Source: Antedon bifida
Taxonomy: Eukaryota > Echinodermata > Crinoidea > Comatulida > Antedonidae
NCBI GenBank assembly: GCA_963402885.1
Contig: OY727096.1
Span: 248,001 to 312,000 of the forward strand
DNA length: 64,000 bases
Direction of reading: 5' to 3'
Part shown: positions 12,901-27,900 of the stretch, piece after piece
Numbering within the stretch: the first letter of the stretch is position 1
Layout: each line of letters opens with the position of its first letter
Position numbers and translations under genes: made by a program
The notes under the pieces: generated by a model
What the model saw: the letters and a program-made list of their open reading frames with translations, nothing else
Databases searched by the model: none
What the model was told of the DNA's origin: nothing

Positions 12901-15900
12901 TCAATCAGACTGCCACTATCAATACGTAAGTAACTCAAAAAGTCACCAGTTTTACTTAAGAATAGCATGTGATAGGCATGGGTTTAAGCCTGGCTGTACC
13001 ATACTAAAGGAAGACCAGATGGATCCGATAGTCCACCAGCTTTGCTGAGGAATCCAGTTAATCTACTTCTACAGTTGATTGTTTCAATCAGACTGCCACT
13101 ATCAATACGTAAGTAACTCAAAAGTCACCAGTTTTACTTAAGAATAGCATGTGATAGACATGGGTTTGAGCCTATCTGTATCATACTAAATGTATCCTTA
13201 GGCAAGATGCTTTTCTCTAATTGCCTTGTCCTTCGGATGGGACGTAAAGTTGTTGGTCCCGTGTACATAGTGCATGTTAAAGAACTTGGTACACTATTCG
13301 CAAAGAAATCGTCTCTGGGTGTGCTGATCTGGTAGGCGCTGCACTGCTGGCTGCCATGGGTCCGTAGAGGGCCTAATCCGAATTTCCTCAGTTTTCAGTT
13401 CAACTTGAGGACAAATATAAATACCTTTACCTTTGGAGAAGCTGTAGGTTCCCCTCTTGGATTTGACATCCCTAGCAACATCTAGAAAAGTTACATTTGT
13501 TGATGAACTGAACAATTTTCTTTCTGAACTCTTTCCTCTGCAGTATGTGAATAATAGGGTTTATGTTGCATCCACTGAATGCTATAAGTAGAGCAATTGA
13601 TTGCGTCAATCCTGAGTTATAACAGTAATATAATGAGATTTCAAACATAAAACATGGGAAATAACACAAAATAAAAACTGCAAGCATCAGCATGGTGGAT
13701 TTAACTGCTTTTATGTTAACTGTACTTCTTTGTCTGTTTTGTGATACAGCTATCTGTCTTGCTTGTTTCAATGCAATAAAATACACTTTGATATTGATTG
13801 AAACTGTAGCTGTTTCAGTAGCACCTAATATTGAAAATAATATTATATCATCAGTTGTCATATTATATACAAGTCCCTCACATTCAACTATGTCATATTC
13901 AGGTGTGGACATGTAGAGAAACATTTGAAGTACCCCGCCTATCCACGTTGTAGTGATAAACAATCTAGTTTTTACTTCATCCCTAATATTCAAATATTTC
14001 AGTGGAAATGAAAGAGTTAATATTCGATCTAATCCAACGAAGAATAAATTTAAAAGTGACGTACTTAAGCATACAATTGAAATTGTTCCTAAAATTGTAA
14101 ATTCAGTCAAATAATCTATAGAAACATATTCAGACATGATGACCATTAGAGTTCCAGTTGTGAAGTCAATGACCGCCAGGTTACACAATAAAAAGTTACT
14201 TGGACTATGTAACGTTTTTGTAGAAATAATAACCCACATCACAAACAAATTACCAAATATGGCAAATAATCCAAATGTTTTTAACAATATTGCGTAGACA
14301 GAGTTTTGAGATGCATAACTTAGCATTGAGTAATACCAATAAGAGTCACTGTTGAAAAAATCTTCTAAAGAGATATTCTGAGAGTTTTCCATTTTGTTTT
14401 TGTGTTGCTGAACACTTTAGATCCAAAATCGCACTTTCAATGTATTTCCAACAATTCACAAGTCAAATCGCATTCATACACTTAACCAATAATTCCAAAT
14501 TATAGATGTTTGTGAGGCAACAGTATTAAAAGTACAAAATAATTATTTAGTTGTTTTTTTTCACCGTAACTTTCTAAGCGCAAATAATTGAAGTCTTCAC
14601 AAAATTGTGTTATTATCAAAACACTCTCAATACTCTTAAATACATGTGAGGCTATTTTCCTAAATTAATGTGCGTTCATATTTCACCAAATTACTTAATT
14701 TAAAGCAGAAATAAGTTACTTTTCTGAAATTCAATCGGTGATTCGACAATTACCTGTGAAATATAAACTATATTGTGTTTATGTATTTAGTGTTTATAAG
14801 AATTGCTGATTCACTACTTTTTATCGTTTGTTATGATCAAATTATTTTAATTTAATTTATTTATTTTAGTTTTAAACTAACAAAGTCTTTCTTTGTGTTG
14901 GATATGACACTAAAGGTCAATTTATATGATAAAGGTCAAGAGGTCAGTGTACGGGCTATTAAGAAATTTACAGTTTTTTAATTACCTAAAATACATTTTA
15001 AATCGTGGTTCCTTTTGACAATAGTTATTTGATATAATTACATTATTAACAGCCAGTATGGTGCCACAGTTATTAGTACAATTACAAACCTTTTAATACA
15101 GTTTAATGTTCTGATATCTGAAACCAATCATTTGCAGTGTTTTCAACTTGTTATCAAACAATATTAGTAAAGCTCAGTCTACACTATCAAATTAGTTTGA
15201 CAAAAAAGTGTGATGTGCCCAAATATGGTAGTGATATACCCAAATATGGTAGTGATATGACATCATCATGTCCATATATGGGCACATCACATTATTTTGT
15301 CATATAAAGTTTGATAGTGATAGTGAAGATAGAGTTTAAGCTTCTTCTTTTGCATTTGATCATGCTAGCATTGGTTAACACAACTCTATATAATCAAGGC
15401 TAGATAGATTTAAGATGGTCAGAAAACTTAATCCTATTTCTAAGCCATACAATCACTAGGGTGCTTCACAGGGCTTTAGTAGTAATGAACCCCTTTGACT
15501 CACATCTGTCTGTGGAGAAAGCTTACTTTTTTAGGCCTCCCAAATAATTTTCTCTCCAGGGGTTAGACCCTTAGTCATCCTATCTAATAACCTTGTTTCC
15601 AATGAGGGTGTCAGCCCATCACGCAATGTTACCAAATCCAGGGTATACTGGCTATGATGTCTGGTCATCAACTGTTAGCCAATCATAGTCCTCCTTTATT
15701 TTTTGTATCATCTGGGCTTAACAATAACAGGATACAGTTAGATGATGAGTACAATTTGCTCATGTGTACTTTCCACTATTAATTGCATGTTAATTGTGTT
15801 CTATAATTTCAAATCAATTTATATGTTCAGCCCCATGAGCATGGCTTGAACGTTGCCTTGCTTTTCCATGTAACAGTAATAAACACCATAAAATGCTAAT

Positions 15901-18900
15901 AGTAAATATCAAAAATGGGTAAAATACAGACAGTATTGCATGGAAAGAAAGGATATTTCAAATGAAACAGATATGATCATTAAATATCATTTTATTAAAA
16001 ATATTGACATTAGTAAGATATCTTAACAATTATGAATTTAAGTTCAAAAGTAAAATACTGAAAAATGACAATATTGTGAGTATCAGTGGCTGGATTTGAA
16101 TGGATGAAAGCAAAAAGCTAAATCAATATTCAAAATGTCATACAATGATACATGATCATAAAAAGGGTAAAAATAGTAGAAACATTCACCTTGACATTAA
16201 GATTCCACACTGTTAAACATTATATCATATCGGCACATCACACTTTTGTAGTGTAGACAGAGCTACACTACACTATCCCCGACACTATCAAACTTTATGT
16301 GACAAAAAAATGTGATGTGCCCGTATATGGACATGATGATGTCATATCTCTACCATATTTGAACATATCACTACCATATTTGGGCACAAAAACTAGTTTG
16401 ATAGTGTAGACAGAGCTTTAGATGAAGCTATATGGTAAAGTTCAAGAGTTCATATCTTGTACTGTATAGACACAGTAGAGTACGAAAAATAGGTGAATGC
16501 ATAATAATACGTGAAGAAAATGATAATTCAATTAACAATAATTTCCATTGATTTACTATTTGCAGATCATTTTCAATACATTGCGAAAGTCGTGTGGAGG
16601 TTAACATGCACCCAAATCTTAACTGCCTTAAGTTGTCGGTTCACACAGGAAGAAAGACTGGCATGGAAAGAGAAACCAGAGAGAATGGTAAGCCTACGGC
16701 TACTTACTTTATAATTAAACAAATAACTGCAACAACACAATCTATGTTTCTATTTTAATGCCTACTCTTTGTTTAACTAAAGCTCTGTCTACACTATCAA
16801 ACTAAAACTGTGATGTTCTCAAATTTGGTAGTGATATGCCCAAATATGGTAGTGATGTGACATCATCATGTCCACATTTGTTTGTCGCATAAACTTTGAT
16901 AGTGTAGACAGAGCTTTAGTCTTGTTTTTTATACAGAGAATTGTAGACTATATTGATCATACCTTCATGGTTTAATGATGGCCCTATGAATGTTATAGAC
17001 CTATGAATGTTATAGACCTATGAATTAGATTAGGTTCATGGTTCAATATAGCATTTATGTTTTATTTTGCTTCAACGACATTCTTATATTATAATATAAA
17101 ACAAACTTTAAAAAAAAGAGCCAAGCCATTATAATTCTGTATTTCAAACCTGAAGATGAACAAAGTTTTTAAATTCACAATATTATGACTTTATTTTATT
17201 TATATACTGGGTACATTCTTATATTGTGTGTAGGTTGGACACATTCTAATGCGATTTCCTAATCCTAGATGATATTGAAGCTCCAGTGTACCAAAGTTTC
17301 GTCAAACATTCTAACTGACTTATCTACACAGTAGGCCAGCTTTGCAATCTAAAATTGAAATTGATACATAAGTACACACTTAAAAACATGGTCTGGGTTG
17401 CCAAGAAATTCTTGCTTGGAGGAAATATTTGTATAACATGCCTTCAACAGTCATGCCTATAGTACCCAGCAACATGATAGTTCAGTACACACTTCACCAC
17501 ATGTACTTTGCCAATTTATCTGAACTTTCTGTTTTGTGATACAGACAAAACCCAGTATTTCCTCTGGGTTTGAATATTTTTAAAACATAAACTTTCTAGG
17601 TATGCTTTAAGGAAACATTCATTTAGGTGACATGCAACTGGGTATGTGTGATAGTCCCACAATTCAACAAGCGTCCACTTACACAAGACTGTAGGTGTAC
17701 AAGGGATTATATTTTAACTACTTAATTGATTTTCTTGACTTTTGAAAATGAACTTGACAAGGAATAGTTGGCAGGTTTGGTAAAATACAGATAAAATACA
17801 TCGTTTAAAATACAAAATACAAGCAAGATTGATTGTGTGTAAAGCTCTGTCTACACGATCAAACTAAATTGACAAAATAAGTGTGATGTGCCCAAATATG
17901 GTAATATTATGATATCATCATGTCCATATATGGGCACATCACATTTTTGTCACATAAAGTTTGATAGTGTAGCTTAAGTGTATAGCATAAAATGATCAAC
18001 ATGTGCTTTCACACAACTTTTCAGTGTAAAGATTTTTTGCTCAACAAAATATGTACTGTACTGTGATTGGTATTTGAACCCACATCCTCCAAATCATTAA
18101 CTATACATTCAGTCTTTGAAAAGATTTATAGTCTATAAAATTCAAAGTATTTTTACTACAGTAGTATACTACCTACCATGTGAAGGTTCTGTATGACATT
18201 TCAACTTACTATTGGTAGAAAGATAAATATTTTGGCACACATGTCGTTTCATACTTATAATACATCAAAAAAATATCAGGACAAAATTGAAATGCCGACT
18301 GGTGGACTAACGAAATAAAAAAGAAAATAACTAGAGGTACTGTAAAGACCCTCATCACTAATAGTATAGCTACAAAATACAAGGTGAATATTTGTCACGT
18401 ATTCAAATTTTATTAAATTTATTTAATTATATAAAATATTAATACTACATTGTTCTATGCAATTTCTAGCCTTGAATTTCAAAAATTATAATTTTTCTAA
18501 CTATTTGATTGACAACTGTGGTAAATATTTAAATGACCAAGTCTGTTAGTCCCCAGTGATGGCGCTAGTGTTACCCCGGTAACCTTCAGGGGTACGTTGT
18601 TTTCCAGAAACCGCTACCCAGTTACCGGTGTCACTAATCCTTCTGGTTACTTTCAAGATATAAACAGTCCCCCCGAGGATTCAAAGAGTTTTTACTAATA
18701 AATTAAATTATTTTTCAATGATTTTTGTGTTATAATTTGTTGAAAGGCACAACATTGCCATCTAGTCACATTATGATTACCAACAATTGTTTTGAAGGTA
18801 AACTTTTTAATAGATTCCTTTTCCCCAAATTTAATTCTATATGAATATGAATCACATGGATTTGTTTGCCCAATATTGTTGTGTTTGTTGTTAAGCATCC

Positions 18901-21900
18901 TTGAATGAGTATGAAGATGGAAACTATACATACAATCTTAAGCAAATTAGTTTGACAAAAAAAAATGTTGTTTAATACCAAGCTCTGTATTTCCTTTAAT
19001 TCTAGGATGCTTCATGATACGATTGTAAAACTTTCACAAAGACAATTTTGGAAAATTTTCCCATGTGCATGTATGATTATGATCTATATTTAGAACTTGT
19101 CCTAATTCCTGAATGTTAATATACAACATGTCCGTTATTTTAATTATTAACAAACATTAAAAGTCTAGAAACTTATTCATACTGACATCTGAAACGCAGT
19201 ACACAAATAATATTAATTGTTTACTTGTTGCTGTACAGCTTTACTTTGATGACTGTGAGAAAGAGGAGAAATATAGAGGGGTTTATCTAACTATACACAG
19301 TTTACACCCTTGCCCCTGTCCTTCCCCAAGTAGTGGCATTGACTTCTAAGGCTGAAACGTGTGCAAACCTTTACTTAGCTTATATGACCATTTTTAGTTT
19401 GAAATGCAAGGATTTTGTACATAGGTTCTGCAGCTGTTTGGTATTAGTGATCTTTTTCCTGCCCTCGTATTTAGTATTTCTTTTTTCCAGTCATGATACC
19501 GTCAGGGATCCTCTCTGTGATATTACTATTTTATATCATTTTTAAGGGATGGACTTCTTCATATTTTAGTGGAGCTATAGCTTGGTGGTTAACAATTGCT
19601 TTCCAATCCCAAGATACAGGGTTCAATCCTGACATAGTGCAAGGGTTGTAACTAACAACTCCACTAGGCCTCAAATGAGACTTTATATCTATCTGGTTGC
19701 CAATATACCGTATATTCTCTGGTATAATTCCACCTACTAGAACACAAAATTGAGCCGACTTTGGTGTGGGACTACACCCAGGAAAACCTTGGTTCACGAA
19801 AAAATTGATTGGTAAACATTTCTTGTAAAAACTCATCTGAACTGGATACAGTTCAGACCAAAAGTCAATACTGGGACTATACCCGGGGATGTGCCAGACA
19901 TAAAGTAGGGAGTGGGATTAGACCCAAAGTGAAGTGGGATTATAACCGGGGATGTTGATTGATTGATTGATTGAATTTATTTGATGCTCAACATTAAAAT
20001 AACAAGCAGACTAAAGACAAAATAACGAGCATCAGGAACACCCATTAGGCCGGAAAAACCAGCCCATTTCCAATGGGGTCCAAATTGCACATAACAAACA
20101 ATAAAAAATACAACATTTATAAAAAATATATATATATATATACATAAAAAATAAAGCCCAGTAAAACAGAAAAATTTAAAGAGAAAACAAACAAGTAATG
20201 AGAAGATTGCACGTCATCAAGACCATATAGTTATCAAAATTGTTATAAATATTAAATATTGCGTTCAAAATGTTTTTTAATATGAGATTTGAAGGTAGTT
20301 ATGTTGGAAATTAATTTTAAGTTAGATGGAAGAGCGTTCCAGTCTTTGATAGCAGAGAAGAAAAAAGTAGAATGAGACTGTTTGTTTCCTTTAAGTAGAG
20401 GTAAAACCAGATTAACATTACGTTGGCGTGTGTTATGTGTGTGGATTGTGGATGTCCGTGAGAAATGTTCAGATAGATATGGAGCTGCATTGTTATTGAC
20501 AATTTTATGAACATTACAAAGCCTGAGAAATCTTACTCTACTTTCCACCTTAAGCAAGCCAATGTCTGATAACTCCTTCTGACCAATATGAGATCGTGGT
20601 CCGAAACCGTAAATAAAACGTACAAATTTGTTCTGAGTGGTCTGTAGTTTTTGCTTCAAAACTTTGTCAATACCTTCATACCAAGTCGAAGCACAATAAT
20701 CAAACAAGCATTGAATTAAGGCAGAGCATAACAGTTTTTTCGTATTTTTGTCCAAGCAACTAGCCTGACGATATAAATACCTTAATCTACTATTCGCCTT
20801 TTTTATTACACTTTTGGCGATGTTGTTACAAGAGGCAGAACTATCAAGTTCTACTGTATACCTAAATATTTTACTGATTTTGAACCCGTTAAAGTAAGGC
20901 CATGAGAAATAATATTGAAAGATCGTAAACGTTGAAGCCTTTTTTGGGTACAAAAGATGATAGATTCAGTTTTACTGATATTGATAGATAGTTTGTTATC
21001 GACAAGCCATACTCTACATGAATCAAGAGCTTTACTAAGTTTATCAGCGACGACAGTCGGATCTTTGTGCCAAAAAACAATTGCACTGTCATCAGCATAT
21101 AACAGCAATTTGCATTCAGGGTCGATACTTACAACCATATCGTTTATAAAACATAAAAAAAGCAAAGGACCCAATATGCTACCCTGTGGAACTCCACATG
21201 AAATATCCATGGGAACGGATAAGGAGTCTTCGATTTTAACAATTTGGCTTCTGTTTGACAAATATGAACGAAACCAGTCTAATGAGGTGATGCCCATTAA
21301 CAACAGTTTTTCACACAATATATCATGATCGACAGTGTCGAATGCCTTACATAAATCTATAAGTACCATACCAGTATGTGTACCTTCGGAGTTATTTAAT
21401 TTAATTGTGTCTAATAGATTAATTAAAGTACTTTCGGTAGAATGAAATTGCCGAAAACCTGACTGATATTGATAAATAAGGTCATTTTCCACAAGGTACT
21501 GTTCTAACTGAACATGAACCGACCTTTCGAGAATTTTTGAGACAACACTTAAGACGCTGATGGGTCTATAGTTTTCTGGATTTTTACGACATTTTTTTTT
21601 ATACAGTGGGATGACTTTAGCTATTTTAAAATCACTCGGAACAACTCCAGTATTAATTGACAAATTGATAAAATACGTTAAAGGGGAAGCCAGTACACCG
21701 GCGCCATCTTTAAGGAATTTAGCTGGTAGCCCATCGAGACCTGTACTTTTCGTAGGGTCAAGACTTTCAAGTTGTTTAAGAATGAATTCTTCTGACACAG
21801 GTTTAAGGCTAAAAAGAGTTGTAACTTTTGAAGAATAAAAGTCTTTTACAATTTTGGAACCATAGTTAAACATGTTACTCATGGGTGGAAGTTTATCAAC

Positions 21901-24900
21901 AAGATATCTTGCTACATTGGTAAAATGATTATTAAAATGTGTAGCAACCTCTTGTGGATTGTAAATTTTTGATTCGTTTATTTCCAAAACAACTTTAGCT
22001 TGTTCAGACGTCTTTTCACTATATCCTAATTTCTTAAGATGTTGCCATAATTTCTTTGGATTGTTTTTATTTTCAATTATTTTATTTCGAAAATATGTTG
22101 ATTTAGCTTTTTTAACATTGCGCTTGACCTTGTTTCTTAATTTACAATACATATCATGATCTTCTTTGTTTTTACTCTTTTTAAATTTATTAAAATATTG
22201 ATCACGATGTACGGTATACTGTTTCCATTACTACTTTAAAAAGTGAGATTCCTCAGTTTTTTAGTCAGATTTTTTGTTTGATGCTGTACCACCATTTATT
22301 TCCATAAATTTAATAACTTATTCATCAATATTTTAAATATTAAACAAAGACAATTATTGCGGCAACAATTATCACTCAAGTCTTAGACAAAGACCATAAC
22401 CCTTATTTTATTTACAAAATTTTGACTTCAAACTTTTAATCATAATTACGGCAGCAACTGCTCTCACAATGGTCATCTTAAAGCCATTTACAAGGACATT
22501 TATTAAATATAATTATGATCATTTAATATTTATCACGATGGCAATTTGTTTAACCATGAAATATAATTATTTAATAGACAGTAATATGACTTGCAACTCC
22601 TAAAAATTAATTCATATTTAATTAGGTGTACTTTTCACTAGTTTATCAACACACTTCTGTCATTTAGTAGAAAAAAGATTGAATTTCAGAAATATACAAT
22701 TTACTATTGTACTGTGTTCTATTCAAATTCTAAAATACTGTATCACATGTGATACATATAGGCCATTATATATGTATTATTTATAGGCCATAGCCCTAAC
22801 ATTAACATACACCAATGCAGGCACCACCATGTGATACACTGCATTTGCCAATGATACTGGTATTGTATGTAAATCAGAATGTAAACCAACCAACCAAATG
22901 TCATTTGTACCTCGTCGTTAAAATGACAATAATATTGTATCATATTGTACCGAATGCCATGTGTATAGCTGATTCTCTGTACTTATTTATAATTTGTACT
23001 GTGTTCTAGGCAAATTCTGTAATAAAGTGTCACATATGTATCACATGTGATACCTGTATCACCTATTAATGCCATATGTAGAGATACAGTACTGAGAATC
23101 AGGTGATTACTATGTAAAGCTGATATAGAAATACTTTATTTCATGTTAAAAATGACAAGATGAGTCAGGTGAAGATAATGACAAAGATAATGACAAAACT
23201 AAATTAAATTGATTCAAGAAAAGATGAACTTTTGACCTAGAGTTCCTACCGTCTCTTTAAGATTTTAGATTACAATAAATTAACACTTTCTTTAGTGTTC
23301 ATCTTTGTCCATCTCCGTTGATAAGTCTAATTCACACACATAGGGGTACCAACATCTACATTTTGTTTGATGTGTTTACCGGAGTAGTAAAGTCTGGAGT
23401 TTTGGTATGCAATGTGAATGGGGTGTAAAGATTCAAACGCTATGGCTTAACCAAGGTAGTTGAGAAACAGCTGATACAGATTACAATCAAAGGGATATGA
23501 CTCCCCAACCTGAAAATACATGTGAAAAGTAATATTATCAATATTCTTATATTAATGTTCATATACTTAGAATCACAATGCTAAGTAACCTTGACTACTA
23601 AGTCTTTACTCAAATACTAATGACAACTTAATTATTTATTTTCCTTACAAGTTAATTTCTGACAATTAATGTGATGTGATTATCACATTTAGTTTAAACA
23701 GAAAACAATTAAAAGTGCATAGAATCCTTGATAAGCCTGGCACACTAGAAATATAAAATTAGTGTTCATTGTATCCGCATATGATTGACAGATGCTGTAA
23801 AATATTACTCATTTAAAAATTTAGGACATTTAAAAAACTTTTTAATAATAAACAGCAGGAACAGACCCTGTTCACTTCAACCCTCACACTCGAATATAAA
23901 TAACTTTTAAATTATTAAATGTTATTTAAATTGAATTGAATTATTTGTGTCATATCATTGTGAGCATGGCCTACTTGAGTCAGAATCGAATAAAACATCC
24001 TATGAATTCATTCCTCTATTTACATTCTACTTAAAACTGAGGTTAATTCGAAATGTTAATTAAATTAAATTTAAGATTTTCAGTTTGAGTTATCATAATG
24101 TTGTTGGCTAGACTGATTAAAGAATGGTACTCGGCGTTCCGTTTCCACGTCTTTTTTGGCTGATTATGAAAGGTAGTGAGGCCAAAGAAAGGTAACATTT
24201 TATTTAGTAGTATCCAATTAAGTATATATAAATTATACTTAATTCAGGTCAGGTGGACACAATGCAAAAACTTTTTGGGAAATAACCGTTGAGGATACAT
24301 GGACTACAGCAATCTATTATTGTTTTCAAACATCATGAATAGTTTAAAACAATCTTTAAATTTCGTTGACACACGGTTTAAACAGATTTGCTTCGTAGTC
24401 ACTTCTGGATTCCCACCCTCTAGTTGTACCAAACTATAGGACTAACCTAAGTTTCTCCATAAGATTCCATTGTAATATTAGCTGCATCTACTTTGAATAC
24501 TTACTGTTCGTTTATAACGCTACAACCTTTTCTTTTACTTAATAAAGAAGGAGAAAAACTAGAAAATATTTGTTGTTGAATGAAATTCACTTTGAGGGAA
24601 TAATTTCAAAACATGCCATTGGGAGGTGAATAGCATTTTGTAATAATTTTTTTTTGAGTAAGGCTCCATACATACTGATGCCTAACAAGAAAAGGGTACT
24701 TTCCTGTTTTCACTACTTTTGTAAATTAAAGTGTCCCTCGTGTATACAATTTCATCCCGTGTGCTAGCCCCTGTGACCTGTACTTTAGCATTCGGGTAAG
24801 ACGTTTTCTGATGCTTAAGTCTATGCTTATGTCTCCATCCATTTATAATTGTTTAGAATTAGATTGTAATATCTATAAAACAGGCGGTATATTTAGCTTA

Positions 24901-27900
24901 ATATTGTCAATGGCAAATGCTAGTTTGTTCATATCCTGTCTTGTATACCAATACCCTTGACCCTAAGACAGACTTGAACCAACAACCCTTCCATAGGAAG
25001 TAAAGCACATACCTGCTGGATCATTACAAGATTAAATAAATTGATCAAGGTGAGAACGGGATTATTATAATCTTATTAAGCATGTCTTGTTGATAAATGA
25101 TAAGATGTTTGGTAATAAAGACATGTACAAGACTTCATCAATACATCACCATTAACTTACTTTTAATTAGATTATTATATTAACATACAAATTGTGAGAA
25201 CACTATCATAAACACCATTAAAGACTAAACCAATTTAAAACTCATCATTCAGCAATAAATAAACTTAAATGATTTAATTAATTAAATACCTAGTTATTAA
25301 GACGTTATTTCAATTAATTACATTAAATTACTTACATTATTTTATGTTTACTTCATACTGATGTTATTGTTACACTGTAGAATTTTGATATATTTTTTAT
25401 CGATTTATTTATCTATTATTTTTCTTTTAATATTATTCTACCTTTAATTATTAGGTTCGTATTTGCTTATATTGGAGAGCCATATCAGCTGGCCCCTTGA
25501 TATCAGCTAGCCCCTTGATATCAGATAGCCCCTTGATATCAGCTGGCTTTTTAAACTTATGAGTTTAGATGGGAGGGAATTGTCCTCTGTAAATGAAGTT
25601 TAAAAAAAAAATAGAAATGGTCTTATGGTGTGATTTTTTTCTTTCAACCATGTCTAGCATTCTAAACCCTAGTACAACTTCCTCCTTGTTTTGTTCACTC
25701 TATTTCTTGTCTTCATTACATCCTAGATGATATTCCACTTTTATTTATTAACTACCTCCTTTTCCCACTGTATTCCACTTTTAAATCCCTCTTTTAATTC
25801 TGCTACTCACGTCCTTCCTATTCTCTTTATTTGTTTTTTCTTTCACTCTATCCATCATTATCGCATCCGTTTCATATACCTTGCAACTTCCCTAAAATTA
25901 AATCTCTTAAATAGTCAATATTTTAAAAGTGTATACAGTATGATTAATTTCATTTACAAAATATCAATCAGAATTTATTTCTGGAAGATAATTAATATTT
26001 CTAATATTCTCGTAAACAGCTGATAATGAGTTTTTACCTTCAAGCAATTTTAAATACAATCTTGACAGGAAAGATTTTATACTTTCAAATTTTGACGATT
26101 GATCAATTAAGGCTTCTATTTTGAAAAGTTTCCTAATTTTACTTCGGAAGCTTGTCAATCTATTGAATTTGTTGTAGTCATTTTGTCTGTTGGAATGTGA
26201 TTATCTTCTCATGTAAGTGCAGATGAATCCAGGGGTGTGGGAGTGCGGTGCTGAAAGATGTTTGACCAATCCTTTTAGAGTTTAATGACCCACTGACCGG
26301 CCAAAAAAAACAGTTCTTTACCAGATTTTCAGTTCTGTATCTCCAAATACGACAATATTTGCACAGTATCATAAGAAATTTCCACAATATAGGATACCAT
26401 GTGTATCACATGTGATGCCTGTATCATATAAGGTTAGATTAAGGTTATGATACTAGGCAATAATTTGAAACACATGTGATGCTCTATTATGGAATGAGCG
26501 AGTGTTTGCACCTCTCCTTCTCACTTGATTCTGTAAATTCAACAATCTTATTAAACTTTGAGACAGTAATATCACAGACTATAATGCATTTAGTTTAATT
26601 TCTTAACTTTATTATATAATATGAAATTTTACTTCAATACAGAGCCATAACGAGAAGCCACCACATTCAAAAAGATAAATATATAATTATAGTAATGTGA
26701 TCCATTGATTTAAAAATAGACACATTGTGGTTTATCCACAAAGTACATATTTTGGTTCATATTTTAAAAATTATTTAAATATTTATGAATACAATGAGAA
26801 ACATGAATGTAGTATTTGTTAACTTTGACACAATTTACAAGATGAAACTCTATGTGATGTCTAATATGAATTCTCAAGTGACACTTTTTCCAATTATAAT
26901 TGACTTTGCAATTCAGTGATTGTTTTCATAAAGTGAAACTGTTCATTATAGTTGGTGAATCTGGCTAATTTAATATCGCATATTTTGACAATTTTGGACA
27001 CTAATTTCCAAATGCCAACAAGAATTACAAAATTTACTAGCATGTCGTTATGATAAAAAATAAATTGTAAAACAGTATCAGCTGTTGCCGATGTAAAATT
27101 ACCTGATTAAAATCATAATTATAACTAAAAATGAACATTTAAAGCAGATAAATACCAGTTATTAAAACCTTAGTTATTTTTGGCCTTTATTCCACAGGTA
27201 CAATTTGAATAAAAGTTTACTGTGTTTTTGGTCTCAATTAAAAATCAATCTATGAGTTTTAGTTGTACAGTACAGGGGCGGATCGAGCATTATAGATTAG
27301 GGGGGCTAAATATTTCATAAATGAAAAAAAAAGTCATTATTTTAATTGAAAAAGACATGACTGTTTTTTCTTTTAGGGTGGGGTGGGGAGCTAAAGCCTG
27401 TTTAGCCCCCGCCTAAATCCGCGCCTGCAGTCAACTTTGGTCTATGTTTATTACAGTACATACAAAATGTTATTTTTTACTGTTAAGTAATTTTATTTTG
27501 CAGTAAAAAGCATGTAAATTAGACCATTATTTGCTCAGAATTTAATAAAAAGCAAAATAACAAGTTTATGCACAAAACAACTTCATCAGATTTTCAACGG
27601 TCATTCTTTTTTTTCTGTGATTTTCTTTCACTGTGGATCGTAGCCTTGTTTATTGGTCTGGTTTGATAGGTAACATGCATAGGGCTGTACATAATATGTT
27701 GATCATTCAGTAATATATTCATGCGATAATCTCCCTGTTTACGCAAGCTGTACGTAACGCAGTATTTTCCCTCGGAGTACGATAAATTGCAATAGACCTC
27801 TTCAACCTGATTCCGATAAAACTGAGCAACAAATGGTAGATTAGGCGGAAACATCTGCGCACAACCGTCAACGTCCATTGCAACAACCTTTACTCGGTAC

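Larger units (their letters stand above)
16919..19568. other. Long UBR3 intron, left part; no gene seen
   Basis: Apart from the fold-back copy at 17840 and a short repeat at 16985, this stretch shows no supported exon. Short open frames at 18695-18981 are AT-biased and unlike any family I know. Confidence 0.65.

Noticed and set aside
13014..13108. Second copy of the UBR3 exon end as an extra coding exon
   Set aside because: It lacks a polypyrimidine tract and good acceptor; the first-copy exon joins exon 16566 in phase without it.
19569..19640. tRNA gene
   Set aside because: Box A and box B are present, but the rest does not fold as a cloverleaf and the unit continues into a SINE body shared with 57538.
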